Assembly: GCF_000308775.1 (NCBI RefSeq)
Contig: NZ_BAGJ01000042.1
Span: forward strand, 1-54,182
DNA length: 54,182 nucleotides
Origin: Nocardia testacea NBRC 100365
GTDB lineage: Bacteria > Actinomycetota > Actinomycetes > Mycobacteriales > Mycobacteriaceae
Reading direction: 5' to 3'
A model generated the notes under the pieces. It searched no databases. It saw nothing but the letters and a program-made list of their open reading frames with translations, and was not told the origin of the DNA. Below are positions 27,913-37,037 of this stretch, in pieces (within the stretch, counting starts at the first letter, position 1; each line of letters starts with the position of its first letter). The translations under genes and the position numbers were made by a program.

Positions 27913-28913
27913 CCGCACGCCGCGCCGCCTGGCGGCTGGCCCTGTTCGCCGCGGTGATGGCCCTGGTACTGGCCTTGGTGATCGGCGCCATCGAACGGCC
28001 CGTGGACGGCGAGACCGAAACCCACCACGCGCTGTTCACCGACGCCAACGGTCTGAAGACCGGAGACGACGTCCGGATGTTCGGCGTGCAGGTGGGCAAG
28101 GTCGAGGCCGTGTCGCTGGAGGGCGACAAGGCGAAGGTCCGCCTCACCGTCACCACCGACACCCCGGTCTACGACAACAGCACCCTGGCCATCCGGTACC
28201 AGAACCTCACCGGCCAGCGCTATATAGATCTGCAACAGCAGCCGAACGCCGGCACCCGGCTCGGCGACGGATCGACCATCGGCCCGGAACAGACCATCCC
28301 GTCGTTCGATGTGACCAGCTTGTTCAACGGTCTGCAGCCGGTGCTCGCGACCCTGTCGCCGGAGGCTCTCAACCAGCTGACCGAAAGCCTGCTGGCGGTG
28401 ATCGAGGGCGACGGTGCCGGAATGGGACCCGCCCTGGACGCCATCGGCACGCTCAGCGAATACGTGGGCGACCGGCAACAGGTGATCGGCACCCTGGTCC
28501 GGAACATGTCGGATCTGTCCGATCGAGTGGGTGGCCGGCTCTACCATCTGGTGCCACTGCTGGCGCGGCTCACCGATATCTTCCAGGCGTTGCAGCGCAA
28601 TGTGGGTGGTCTGGCCGATTTCGCGATGAGCGCGCCCTCGGTACTCGAACCGGTGGATCGATTGCTCGCCGCGGCGGGACTGAGCCCGGAAATGGGCCCC
28701 GATATCGACGCCATGATCCGGAATCTGTTCCCGGACCCGCAGCAGGCCGTCGACGTTTTTGGGCGCCTGCCCGGACTGCTGGCCGCGGTGGACACCTCCT
28801 TCCCCCGGACTCCGGCGGGGTTCCGGCCGGAGTGCAGTAAGGGCACGGCCGAGGTACCGGCTCCGGTGCGGGTGCTGATCGGCGGACAGCGGGTGGCGAT
28901 ATGCAACGGGTGA
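27909..28913 (+). CDS. mceB: MceB protein
   Basis: This 334-residue Mce subunit has a membrane helix at about residues 10-28 and an MCE domain (DANGLKTGDDVRMFGVQVGKVEAVSL, then IRYQNLTGQRYIDLQ). The helical needle region and a C-terminus with two cysteines (ECSKG and AICNG) match the MceB type. Its ATG overlaps the mceA stop by four bases (ATGA). Confidence 0.92.
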   Translation: MTARRAAWRLALFAAVMALVLALVIGAIERPVDGETETHHALFTDANGLKTGDDVRMFGVQVGKVEAVSLEGDKAKVRLTVTTDTPVYDNSTLAIRYQNLTGQRYIDLQQQPNAGTRLGDGSTIGPEQTIPSFDVTSLFNGLQPVLATLSPEALNQLTESLLAVIEGDGAGMGPALDAIGTLSEYVGDRQQVIGTLVRNMSDLSDRVGGRLYHLVPLLARLTDIFQALQRNVGGLADFAMSAPSVLEPVDRLLAAAGLSPEMGPDIDAMIRNLFPDPQQAVDVFGRLPGLLAAVDTSFPRTPAGFRPECSKGTAEVPAPVRVLIGGQRVAICNG

Positions 28914-29959
28914 ACCTCGGGAAGTGGACGGCGGCGGCGGGTCGCTGGTTCGACCGCGACCGGCCGATCACCGACGAACCCACGAAACTGCGCACTCAGC
29001 TGCGGCTGGGCGTGATCGGAGTGTGCGCGGTGGCGGTGCTGGCGGTGGCCGTCGGAGCGCTGTACGTGGTGCCGCTGGGAAAGCGCACCTACACCGCGGA
29101 ACTCGGCGAGGCGCAATCGGTGAAACCCGGTGACGACATCCGCCTGGCCGGCGTGCCGGTGGGCGAGGTGAAATCCCTGGAGCTGCGCCCGGACCGCGTG
29201 CTCATGCGATTCACCGTGGACCGGGAGGTATTCGTCGGCGACCGCAGCTCCCTCGATATCCGGATGCTGACCCTGGTCGGCGGCCACTATGTGGCGTTGT
29301 TCCCGGCGGGCAGCGAGGAACTGGGTGACGAGCCGATTCCCGCCGACCGGGTCCGGCTGCCCTACAGCCTGATGGAAACCTTCCAGGACGCCACCACACC
29401 GCTGCGGGAAACCGACGGCGACACCCTGCGCCGCAATCTCGCCGCGCTCGACACCTCCATCGACGCCGCGCCGGAATCGCTGCGCAGCGTCCTGGACACG
29501 GTCGGCAGCTATCTGGACGCCATCGAACGCCAGCGCACCCAGGTGTCGAACGCCATCGCGACGGCCGACGAGTACGTCACCATGTACGACGGCGCGAAAA
29601 CCGATCTGGGCCGCCTCATGGACAACGTCAACCTCATGGAAACCGTACTGCTGGACAAACGGGCCGAGCTGCGGCAGGCGCTCGCGCTGCTGAGCTCGGT
29701 GGTGCAGCGGGTGAGCGCGTTGGCTCCGGCCTGGGACGACACCCTGCGGCCCAAGGCGCAGCAGCTGGCCGACGCGCTGCCCCGTCTCCAGGAGTACGGC
29801 GATCAGCTGGAGCCCATGATCGTCTCGGCGCAGAGCCTGGCCACGAAACTGCGCGAGCTGACCGGGCCGGACGGCGGGGTGCGGATCGATCGGTCGGGGA
29901 CCACGGTGCCGGCGCCCGGCGCGGTCCTGTGCGTTCCGCTACCCGGGAAGGCGTGCTGA
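28901..29959 (+). CDS. mceC: MceC protein
   Basis: This 352-residue Mce subunit has a cytoplasmic N-terminus of about 35 residues, a membrane helix (about 36-57), an MCE domain (EAQSVKPGDDIRLAGVPVGEV, then LTLVGGHYVALFP) and a long helical part. The C-terminus VLCVPLPGKAC carries two cysteines, as in MceB and MceD. It overlaps mceB by 13 bases and its stop overlaps the mceD start. Confidence 0.92.
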   Translation: MQRVNLGKWTAAAGRWFDRDRPITDEPTKLRTQLRLGVIGVCAVAVLAVAVGALYVVPLGKRTYTAELGEAQSVKPGDDIRLAGVPVGEVKSLELRPDRVLMRFTVDREVFVGDRSSLDIRMLTLVGGHYVALFPAGSEELGDEPIPADRVRLPYSLMETFQDATTPLRETDGDTLRRNLAALDTSIDAAPESLRSVLDTVGSYLDAIERQRTQVSNAIATADEYVTMYDGAKTDLGRLMDNVNLMETVLLDKRAELRQALALLSSVVQRVSALAPAWDDTLRPKAQQLADALPRLQEYGDQLEPMIVSAQSLATKLRELTGPDGGVRIDRSGTTVPAPGAVLCVPLPGKAC

Positions 29960-31059
29960 TGGTGCGAAAAGTGCTCGGGTCGCCGGCTCTCATGTCGATC
30001 GCCGGGGCGGTGGTACTGGTGCTGGCCGTGAGCGCGGCCTATCTGATCGCCTTCGAGCCGCTGAAACAGACCCGCGCGTACTGCGCGATCATGCCGGACA
30101 GTATCGGCCTCTACCAGGGCAACCAGGTCTCGATGCGCGGAATCGCCGTCGGCACGGTGACCGGGATCGCGCCGGAGGGCGCGAAGGTGCGGGTCGATTT
30201 CGAAGTCGACGCCGACCATCCGCTCTACGCCGACTCCGGCGCCACCACCGTGTCCAACACGGTGGTCGCCGACCGTGAACTGGCGGTGCTGTCGAGCGGG
30301 CAGACCACCGAGGAATGGGATCCCCGGCAGTGCGTGACCAAAACCCTCACGCCGAAGAGCCTGACCCAGACCGTCACCGCGCTCGCGGAACTGTCCGACC
30401 AGATCGGCGGCACCGAGACCAGGCCGAATGCCCTGGCCGGCGGACTGGACGCGCTCGACGCGGCCTCGGCCGGTACCGGCCCCCAGATCAATCACCTGAT
30501 CGATCAGCTGGGCCGGGTGCTGGAATCCCCGGACGCCGATATCGCTCATCTGGCCGGCATCTTCGACGCCTACGCGTCGGTGTCCAACAAGGTCGCCGAA
30601 CACTGGGGTGATCTGAAACTGATGCTCACCCGGCTGGCCCCCACCCTGAACCAGGCGCATACCGAACTGCTCACTCCCGGTATCGCGCTGTTCGACGGGC
30701 TGGGCGAAATCCTGCCGGTGCTGGGCGATCTCACGGTGATTCTGAGCAATCCGCTCATGGCGTCGCTGGACGGACTGGTACCGCTGGTGAAGCTGCTGCG
30801 TGCGAATGTCGGGTCGCTCGGCGATATCGTGCGCACCACGCCGGTACTGGTCTCGGCGTTCCGGACGGTCACCGATCCGGCGACCGGGGCGCCCGGGCTC
30901 ACCTACGCGCCCCCGCGGGTGGCCGTCCCGCAGGAGAACGCCGAGCAGGTGTGTGCGGCGGTGAACGCCGTCTCGCCCGGCCGTTGTGCCGGTGCCGCCG
31001 ACGGCATGGTCGATCTGGATCTGACACAGCTGGTGCTGGGATCGGTGGGTGCTCGATGA
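29959..31059 (+). CDS. mceD: MceD protein
   Basis: This 366-residue Mce subunit has a membrane helix (about residues 10-30) and an MCE domain (DSIGLYQGNQVSMRGIAVGTVTGI). Helices fill the middle, and the cysteine-bearing tail has EQVCAAVNAVSPGRCAG. ATG 29959 overlaps the mceC stop by one base and gives a proper N-terminus; the frame is open ten codons upstream. Confidence 0.92.
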   Translation: MVRKVLGSPALMSIAGAVVLVLAVSAAYLIAFEPLKQTRAYCAIMPDSIGLYQGNQVSMRGIAVGTVTGIAPEGAKVRVDFEVDADHPLYADSGATTVSNTVVADRELAVLSSGQTTEEWDPRQCVTKTLTPKSLTQTVTALAELSDQIGGTETRPNALAGGLDALDAASAGTGPQINHLIDQLGRVLESPDADIAHLAGIFDAYASVSNKVAEHWGDLKLMLTRLAPTLNQAHTELLTPGIALFDGLGEILPVLGDLTVILSNPLMASLDGLVPLVKLLRANVGSLGDIVRTTPVLVSAFRTVTDPATGAPGLTYAPPRVAVPQENAEQVCAAVNAVSPGRCAGAADGMVDLDLTQLVLGSVGAR

Positions 31060-32120
31060 CCGCGCGGATCACCGTGGACCTCGCCCGCCTGCGGCGCGGG
31101 CTGGCCGCGTTCGGCCTGGCGGCCGCACTGGGAGTTTCGGGCTGTGCGTTCGACCCCTCGGATATCCCGGTCCCCGGCGCCACGGTCGCGGGGGACAGTT
31201 ACCGGTTGCGGATCGAGTTCACCAATGTGCTGAACCTGCCCGCGCGGGCGAAGGTGATCGCCAACGGGGCCCAGGTGGGCACTGTGGACAAGGTCGAGGT
31301 GATATCCGGCGACGCGGCGGGGCCGGGGTATGTGGCCGTCGATATCGAGGTCGAGGATTCGGTCGAGCTACCGGCCACCACCATCGCCGAACTGCGGCAG
31401 AACACCGTGCTCGGCGATATCCACATCGCGCTCACCACTCCGCCCGACGGCTACGACACCCTGTTGCGTCCGGGCGACACCATCACCCGCGACCGCACCC
31501 GGCCGCCGGTCCAGCTCGAGGACACCATGGCCGCCATCGCGTTCTTCGTGAACAGCGGATCGGTTGGCCAGTTGCAGGACATCGTGAATCGCGTGAACTC
31601 GGTGCTGCCGTGGGATCCGGCGGAAACGAAGCGGATCGCGCAGGTGCTGGCGACCGATACGGTCGACCTCGCCGCGCACCTGGACCAGGTGGATCTGCTG
31701 CTGCACGGTGTCGCCTCGAATGCCGAGGTGATGCACGGGATCCAGGACGAGCTGGACAATATCCTGCGCCCGGAGTCGGTCCAGCAGATGAGCGCCGCCA
31801 CCGAATCCATCGCCGGGGTGACCGAGATCTTCGGCGGGCTGGGCCCGGTGGGCGGTTCGCTGACCTGGCTGGCGCCCATCGCGCAGTCCGGCGGCGCGGC
31901 CGCGACGGCCCTGATCCCGCTGGTGACCGGGGGACCGCTGGACCTGCGGCAGCCCTCGAACCTGAACCTGCTGGTCGCGCTGTTGCGGGACCGGGTAGTC
32001 CCGTTCGTGGAGAACGGTTCGCAGGTGAATCTGCGCTCGATGCGTACCGGCGATATGTCCACCGACGACCAGGTGAACCGGATCATCGAAACCCTGCGCA
32101 TGATCGGAGCCGTGCGATGA
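31056..32120 (+). CDS. mceE: MceE lipoprotein
   Basis: This 354-residue Mce subunit is a lipoprotein: the signal peptide ends in LGVSGC, with C30 as the lipidation site, as in LprK-type MceE proteins. The MCE domain reads LRIEFTNVLNLPARAKVIANGAQVG and NTVLGDIHIALT. The ATG overlaps the mceD stop by four bases. Much longer ORFs in this and other frames are shadows. Confidence 0.93.
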   Translation: MTARITVDLARLRRGLAAFGLAAALGVSGCAFDPSDIPVPGATVAGDSYRLRIEFTNVLNLPARAKVIANGAQVGTVDKVEVISGDAAGPGYVAVDIEVEDSVELPATTIAELRQNTVLGDIHIALTTPPDGYDTLLRPGDTITRDRTRPPVQLEDTMAAIAFFVNSGSVGQLQDIVNRVNSVLPWDPAETKRIAQVLATDTVDLAAHLDQVDLLLHGVASNAEVMHGIQDELDNILRPESVQQMSAATESIAGVTEIFGGLGPVGGSLTWLAPIAQSGGAAATALIPLVTGGPLDLRQPSNLNLLVALLRDRVVPFVENGSQVNLRSMRTGDMSTDDQVNRIIETLRMIGAVR

Positions 32121-33073
32121 AGATCGGACCACTGGCGTCGCTGGGCGGTATCGCGGCCATCACCGTGCTCGGCGCGAGCTACCTGACCTTCGGGGTGGTG
32201 CGCGCGGACCCGTTCACCGATTACCTGAACGCCTCCCTGGTCCTCGACGATTCCGGTGGTCTCGGGGTGGGTTCACCGGTCCTGCTCACCGGTATCGAGG
32301 TCGGCCGGGTGACTGCCGTGGACCGCGTCGCCGACGGCGTGGAGGTCGGTTTCCGGGTGGACGATTCGCATCGCCTGCCCCTCGACAGCATCGTCACCGT
32401 CGAACACCTCTCGGCGCTCGGTGAGCCGTATGTGCAGTTCGCGCCCAAGACCGGCACGGGCCCGTACCTGCGCGACGGGCAACGGCTGGAATCGGAGGAT
32501 GTGCACAGTCCGCTGTCGATCCCGGAGGCGGCGCGGATGGTCACCCGCACCATGAACCAGCTCGATCCGGCGACCATGGGCTCGCTGGTGCGGACCCTGC
32601 GCGATGCCCTGCACGGCACCGACGCGGTACTGCCCGAACTCACCCGCGCCGCCGACCTGCTCGCGGCCACGATCATGTCCCGGGAACCGCGCATCGCCGA
32701 ACTGCTCGACAATTTCGAGACCGCCGCCGCGGACAGCGACTGGTCCGGCCCGGCCACCTCGGCCGCGGCCACCGAATTCACCCGATTCGCCGAAGTACTC
32801 GACGATTTCGTCGAGTCGGTGGGCCGGTTCACCGGCGCCGAGGGCTCACCGGAGATGTATCTGCGCGACGACGGATTGGTATCGCTGCTCCAGCGGCTGC
32901 GTGAGTTCCTCGATGAGGCCGGCCCCGAACTGGCCGCCCTGCAACCCGGGCTGGTGCCGCTCACCGACGCGCTGAACGGCGCCGTACCGCAACTCGATAT
33001 CGGCAGTCTGATCGGCCAGGCGTTGCAGAGCACCACCGACGATTCGGTGCGGCTGCGGGTAGGGATCGGATAA
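32117..33073 (+). CDS. mceF: MceF protein
   Basis: This 318-residue protein closes the operon. It has a membrane helix (about residues 7-26), an MCE domain (DDSGGLGVGSPVLLTGIEVGRV, then EHLSALGEPYVQFAP) and helices, but lacks the long Pro/Gly-rich tail of mycobacterial MceF (often over 450 residues). The start overlaps the mceE stop. No mam genes follow; the next gene converges 13 bases later. Confidence 0.92.
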   Translation: MKIGPLASLGGIAAITVLGASYLTFGVVRADPFTDYLNASLVLDDSGGLGVGSPVLLTGIEVGRVTAVDRVADGVEVGFRVDDSHRLPLDSIVTVEHLSALGEPYVQFAPKTGTGPYLRDGQRLESEDVHSPLSIPEAARMVTRTMNQLDPATMGSLVRTLRDALHGTDAVLPELTRAADLLAATIMSREPRIAELLDNFETAAADSDWSGPATSAAATEFTRFAEVLDDFVESVGRFTGAEGSPEMYLRDDGLVSLLQRLREFLDEAGPELAALQPGLVPLTDALNGAVPQLDIGSLIGQALQSTTDDSVRLRVGIG

Positions 33074-33086
33074 CCGGACCGGGGGT

Positions 33087-33896
33087 TCAGGGCTGGTCCG
33101 GGACGTCGAGGTTCGCGCGGTCGAGTATCGCCTGGGCCTGGTTGTCGACATCGCCCAGGGCCGAGATCAGGTCCAGCGCACCGAGTTCGAACGGGGTTTC
33201 CTCGGCCATCTGCCGCAGTTCGGCCAGGACGGAATCGATATCGTCCTCGGGCGGGCGGCGGCGACGCCGAGGATCCGGGGCGTCTATCGGCTGCCAGGCG
33301 ATGGCCTGATACCACCACGGGTCACCGGTCGCCCAGGCCCAGATCGTCTTGCGCACCAGAATCGCGTCGTCGGTGTAGAGCTGGAAGAACGCGTCGAGAT
33401 CGCGATGCTCGAGCTCGAATATCTCCTCCGGTAATCGGCGCGCCCGGATATGGCACATGGGGGCGCGGATCACCTTCAGCGCCGGATCGCGCGGATCCGG
33501 CGGGGTTTCCAGGATTTCGTCGAGGATGCTCTCGGTGAGATAGGGCAGCCGGAAATCGCCCGCGGTCACCGGGACCCGGGCCGCTCCGCGCGGATTGTAG
33601 AAGCGGCGGGTGGCGACATCGAGCACGGCCAGGTCGCGGTCGGCGGTCAGGGCCAGCAGTGCGCGCAGACAGTCGAAACGATCATCGACAGTGGCCTCCA
33701 GCAGTGCTCCACGGGCGTCGGGGCGCCGGTACACCCGTAACCCGGTGCCGGAGCGGTGTATCAGTGTGCACACGACTCCCACCGGTGGCAGCGGCGGCGT
33801 CGGCTCGGGGGCACCGGCCAGGGACTGATACCGCGCGTATGCCTGCGCGGCCGACTCGATCCCGGCCGCGGGCATTACGGCGAATAGAGAACTCAC
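33087..33896 (-). CDS. Unrecognised 269-residue protein
   Basis: I do not recognise this soluble protein. It has no signal peptide or membrane helix. Notable parts are GVVCTLIHRSGTGLRVYRR near residue 40, LDVATRRFYNPRGAA, a tryptophan-rich KTIWAWATGDPWWYQAIAW near residue 185, a basic RRRRRPP and an acidic C-terminal third. Codon use is typical of the window. It converges with the mce operon, 13 bases apart, and its upstream region (33897-33977) is A/T-rich, suggesting its own promoter. Confidence 0.75.
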   Translation of the reverse strand: MSSLFAVMPAAGIESAAQAYARYQSLAGAPEPTPPLPPVGVVCTLIHRSGTGLRVYRRPDARGALLEATVDDRFDCLRALLALTADRDLAVLDVATRRFYNPRGAARVPVTAGDFRLPYLTESILDEILETPPDPRDPALKVIRAPMCHIRARRLPEEIFELEHRDLDAFFQLYTDDAILVRKTIWAWATGDPWWYQAIAWQPIDAPDPRRRRRPPEDDIDSVLAELRQMAEETPFELGALDLISALGDVDNQAQAILDRANLDVPDQP

Positions 33897-33977
33897 CCGC
33901 CAAGTACAGCAAAATATCCGACTCGGCGCTGGTTCACTTAATAGAAATATCGCTCCGGCAACAGGATTCGCGGCGGG

Positions 33978-34691
33978 TCAGATACCGGTGACATCCGCGA
34001 GCTGGCCGATGCCGTAGGTGACCGCCATTGCCAGCGCACCACCGAGCACCACCCGGGCCACGGCCCGAGGCCGGCTGCTGCCGCCGAGCCCGGCGCTGAT
34101 CGAACCGGTGAGCGCCAGCGCCAGCAGGACCGCGACCATGGTGACCGGTATCCGTGCCGGTGTCGGCGGCAGCAGGATCGCCAGCAGCGGTAGCAGCGCG
34201 CCGACGGTGAACGAGATCGCCGAGGACAGTGCGGCATGCCACGGATTCGTCAGCTCGTCGGGGTTCAGCCCGAGCTCGGCCTCGGCATGCGCGGCGAAGA
34301 CATCGTAGGCGGTGAGTTCCTCGGCCACCTTCCGCGCGGTTTCCGCGGACAGGCCCTTGGCGTGGTAGATGGCGGTGAGTTCGTTGAGTTCGTCGGCCGG
34401 ATCCTGCTCCAGCTCCCGGCTCTCCTGCTCCAGCAGCGCCTTTTCCGTATCGCGCTGGGTGCTCACCGAGACGTACTCGCCGACCGCCATGGAAATGGCG
34501 CCCGCGCTGATGCCCGCGATCCCCGCGGTGAGAATCGCGTCGGTATTCGACGACGCGGCCGCGACCCCCACCACGAGCCCGGCGGTCGAGACGATCCCGT
34601 CGTTGGCGCCCAGCACTCCGGCCCGCAACCAATTGAGTTTCGCCGCCAGTCCGGTCTGCGGGAGATACTTGTCCGCCGCTGCCTCGGTCAT
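33978..34691 (-). CDS. VIT/CCC1 family metal transporter
   Basis: This 237-residue membrane protein belongs to the VIT1/CCC1 family of iron/manganese exporters. Family signs are LNWLRAGVLGANDGIVSTAGLV at the start, ISAGAISMAVGEYVSVSTQRDTE in helix two, then an acidic cytoplasmic metal-binding segment (QESRELEQDPADEL) before three more helices. It probably protects against excess Fe(II) or Mn(II). No metal-regulator site was obvious upstream. Confidence 0.9.
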   Translation of the reverse strand: MTEAAADKYLPQTGLAAKLNWLRAGVLGANDGIVSTAGLVVGVAAASSNTDAILTAGIAGISAGAISMAVGEYVSVSTQRDTEKALLEQESRELEQDPADELNELTAIYHAKGLSAETARKVAEELTAYDVFAAHAEAELGLNPDELTNPWHAALSSAISFTVGALLPLLAILLPPTPARIPVTMVAVLLALALTGSISAGLGGSSRPRAVARVVLGGALAMAVTYGIGQLADVTGI

Positions 34692-34759
34692 AACCGCACC
34701 CTATGTGAATAGCCGCAGGTGAGGACAGGCTTGCTACCCATGTGTTGCGCTCCGGCGTA

Positions 34760-35464
34760 CTAGCCGGGCACCGCGTACACGTACAGCAACCCGACCGTGG
34801 CCAGGCCCATCAGCGGGGTCAGCACCCAGGTCTCCACCTTGTTGCCGGTCCGGGAGATGATCGGCAGCGCCAGCCGGGGCTTCAGCGGCCACAGCAGCGG
34901 GCAGCCCCGGTCGGTGAGACAGTCGCCGACGATATGGATGAGCGTTCCCAGCCCGATCGCGAACGGTAGCCAGTAGGGCGCGTCCGGTAGCCAGCGGTCC
35001 ATCAGCACGGTGCCCCCGCCGGCCAGCAGCACGCACAGGCCGTAGGCGCGCAGCGAATCGCCCTTCGGTGTCAGGTGTAGTGCCCGTACCCCGAAAGCGA
35101 GCATCACGAAGATCATGCTCAGCGTGAAGTACCGGCCCAGATGATGCACCCCGGCCCAGGTCGCCCAACCGGCGAGCAGGATGAACAGCACTCCGTGCGT
35201 CCCTTTGCGATGCCCGCCGGACACCACCGAGACTCCTTTCGCGACAATATTGCTCACCGGCCCGAGCGATTGCGCGATGGTGCCGTTCGGGTGGTCGATA
35301 TCGGGGAGCAGCGCCGCGCCCGCCGTGATCAACGCTCCCAGAACGAGTTCGAGTGCGCTGATCCGCACCGGCCCCTGTACCACCTCCATCACGGGAGTCG
35401 GAACGATGGTGGCGGCGGTGACGAACGCGAGCGCGCCGCTGGTGGCGTGGGAATGGCCGAGCAC
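34760..35464 (-). CDS. YdjM-like (DUF457) membrane-bound metal-dependent hydrolase family
   Basis: This 234-residue polytopic protein shows the YdjM/DUF457 motifs: HSHATSGALAF at the start, LLPDIDHPNGTIAQ near residue 53, HRKGTHGVLF near residue 85 and HIVGDCLTDRGCPLLWPL near residue 182. The conserved His and Asp residues suggest a metal-dependent hydrolase; E. coli YdjM is in the SOS regulon. The start is GTG 35464. A palindrome lies 28 bases upstream. Confidence 0.82.
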   Translation of the reverse strand: MLGHSHATSGALAFVTAATIVPTPVMEVVQGPVRISALELVLGALITAGAALLPDIDHPNGTIAQSLGPVSNIVAKGVSVVSGGHRKGTHGVLFILLAGWATWAGVHHLGRYFTLSMIFVMLAFGVRALHLTPKGDSLRAYGLCVLLAGGGTVLMDRWLPDAPYWLPFAIGLGTLIHIVGDCLTDRGCPLLWPLKPRLALPIISRTGNKVETWVLTPLMGLATVGLLYVYAVPG

Positions 35465-35491
35465 TAACTCTCCCGTATCTGAAAAGCGAAC

Positions 35492-35505
35492 GAACGGTAG
35501 CGTTC
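35492..35505. promoter_or_regulatory. Palindrome upstream of ydjM-like gene
   Basis: GAACG-GTAG-CGTTC is a perfect inverted repeat. The arms are one base longer and the gap differs from the actinobacterial LexA box (GAAC-N4-GTTC), so I call it only a possible operator. Confidence 0.35.
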
Positions 35506-35708
35506 AAACTAGCAATCGATTCCGACAGCCCCGACCTCGCGCGCAGCCCGCGACGCGCCGAGTGGCTACGGGCCGGGAAACACGCCGCCTCGACCGGGCG
35601 GCCGGTGAAAGATCCGATGACCGTCTGTACTGCCGCGCCCGGAGGTGCGATGCTGTCGCGGAAGGAAACGTCGTGGGGGCGATCCGTTTCGCAAAAGGGG
35701 GCGTAGAT

Positions 35709-36449
35709 ATGTGTGAATTCCGGCCGGTTCTCCATCGGGTGCCGGGATACGAACCACCGGTCGGCCGGGATACGCGAGCCGCCGGACCGCCGGGGGTCGA
35801 TCGGGTGTGTGCCGCGGGGCCCGCCGTGATGAGTGAGAAGCGGGCGGCCGTATCCGAAGCCCCGATCCGACCGGCGGGTTCACCCGGAGATGTGGTCCCT
35901 TCGCCCGCCCCGTGCCGGGTCACGACAATGGCCGATTCCGGTCCGGCCCCGAGGCCTTGCGCCCCAGTGGAGACGAGAACCGAAGAACGCGCCGCTGCCC
36001 GGCCGTCACCTGCCGGGGCCTGCGCGAGCCGACCGGACCGGAAGACGCTGCGGCGCAACCACAGCGCCCCCGCGGGCGTCCGGCGCGCCCAGCGTGCCGG
36101 ACACTGCGCGCCCCGGACCTCCGAACCCGCCGGCGCCCGGGCCTTCGCCACGACCTCGGTCCGGATCCTGCTCGAAGTACTCGATCGCCGGCGCCCGGTC
36201 GCGCAGCTCACCGCCCTGTGCACACCCGCTCTGGTATGCGCGATCGGTGCGCTGGTGGCAGGCGATCATGCCCCCGGCCGGACCCTCGGGTCGGCGGTAC
36301 CCGGCAATGTCCGGTTGTTCCAGGTGGAGGAGCGGGCGGCGGAAGTGGTGGCCACCTACCAGCGCGGGCCGCGCCGTTTGGTCCTCGCCGGGCGGATCGA
36401 ACGCGGCAGCAGCACGCCCTGGAAGGTGACCGCGCTGCGCGTCCTCTGA
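35709..36449 (+). CDS. Rv3235 family protein
   Basis: This 246-residue protein has a low-complexity Pro/Ala/Arg-rich N-terminal 140 residues and a conserved C-terminal domain: RILLEVLDRRRPVAQLTALCTP, then RLFQVEERAAEVVATYQRGPR and ALAGRIER-like sequence to the end. That domain resembles the actinobacterial Rv3235 family, of unknown function. ATG 35709 is the first reasonable start; the upstream frame is a shadow of the divergent ydjM-like gene. Confidence 0.75.
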   Translation: MCEFRPVLHRVPGYEPPVGRDTRAAGPPGVDRVCAAGPAVMSEKRAAVSEAPIRPAGSPGDVVPSPAPCRVTTMADSGPAPRPCAPVETRTEERAAARPSPAGACASRPDRKTLRRNHSAPAGVRRAQRAGHCAPRTSEPAGARAFATTSVRILLEVLDRRRPVAQLTALCTPALVCAIGALVAGDHAPGRTLGSAVPGNVRLFQVEERAAEVVATYQRGPRRLVLAGRIERGSSTPWKVTALRVL

Positions 36450-36498
36450 AACCGGCCCGTGACCTCGTGCCCGGCCCGGCGACGGTGGGGCCCTCGGC

Positions 36499-36897
36499 TC
36501 AGGGGCGGTCGGCTCGGATATCGACCGGGCGGCCGTCCGGATCCTGGGCCGTCATCGTCCACTGGGTGGGGAGGGTTTCGATCGGCCCGGCCGGGAGCCC
36601 GGCGCCCATGATCCGCTCCCGGACCTCGCACAGCTGGGCGTAGGTCGCCAGACGCAGACCCCATCCGGCCCGTCCGAGCGGGTCGAGATCGGTGCTCGGA
36701 CCGGTCGTGGTCTCGACGATCGCCAGGTGGTCGGCGCCGCCGACGTCGAGGACCGCGATACGGGGATTGGTGCCCGAGGCGGGACGCTCGAAGGACAGCC
36801 GTGCTCCGAGCACTCCGGTGTAGTACGCCACGAGCTGGTCCAGGTCCGTCGTGGACAACGTCAGATGATTGATCCCGAGGAGTTCCGGCATGGTCAT
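36499..36897 (-). CDS. VOC (glyoxalase/bleomycin-resistance fold) protein
   Basis: This 132-residue protein has the paired beta-alpha-beta fold of the VOC superfamily: INHLTLSTTDLDQLVAYYTGVLGARLSF, a middle DVGGADHLAIVE and the C-terminal TMTAQDPDGRPVDIRADRP. These metal-site histidines and acids suggest a dioxygenase, lyase or resistance role, undefined here. Starts at ATG 36897 or 36891 are both fine. It is divergent from a TetR gene 140 bases away. Confidence 0.82.
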   Translation of the reverse strand: MTMPELLGINHLTLSTTDLDQLVAYYTGVLGARLSFERPASGTNPRIAVLDVGGADHLAIVETTTGPSTDLDPLGRAGWGLRLATYAQLCEVRERIMGAGLPAGPIETLPTQWTMTAQDPDGRPVDIRADRP

Positions 36898-37037
36898 CCG
36901 AGCGTAGAGCGCTGTCTGGCTCGCGTCCAGGGTGCGGTGCGCCGGGGCGGTGTGCGGAGGCGTTGCTGGTCGCCCGCTTTGTCCGATCCGGTGTGCTCTA
37001 CGCTGCTTCTCCAAATGGCGCGCGGAGCGGAGGGTGC

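Noticed and set aside
35492..35505. LexA (SOS) box upstream of the ydjM-like gene
   Set aside because: The arms GAAC and GTTC are six bases apart, while the actinobacterial box has four; kept only as a generic palindrome.
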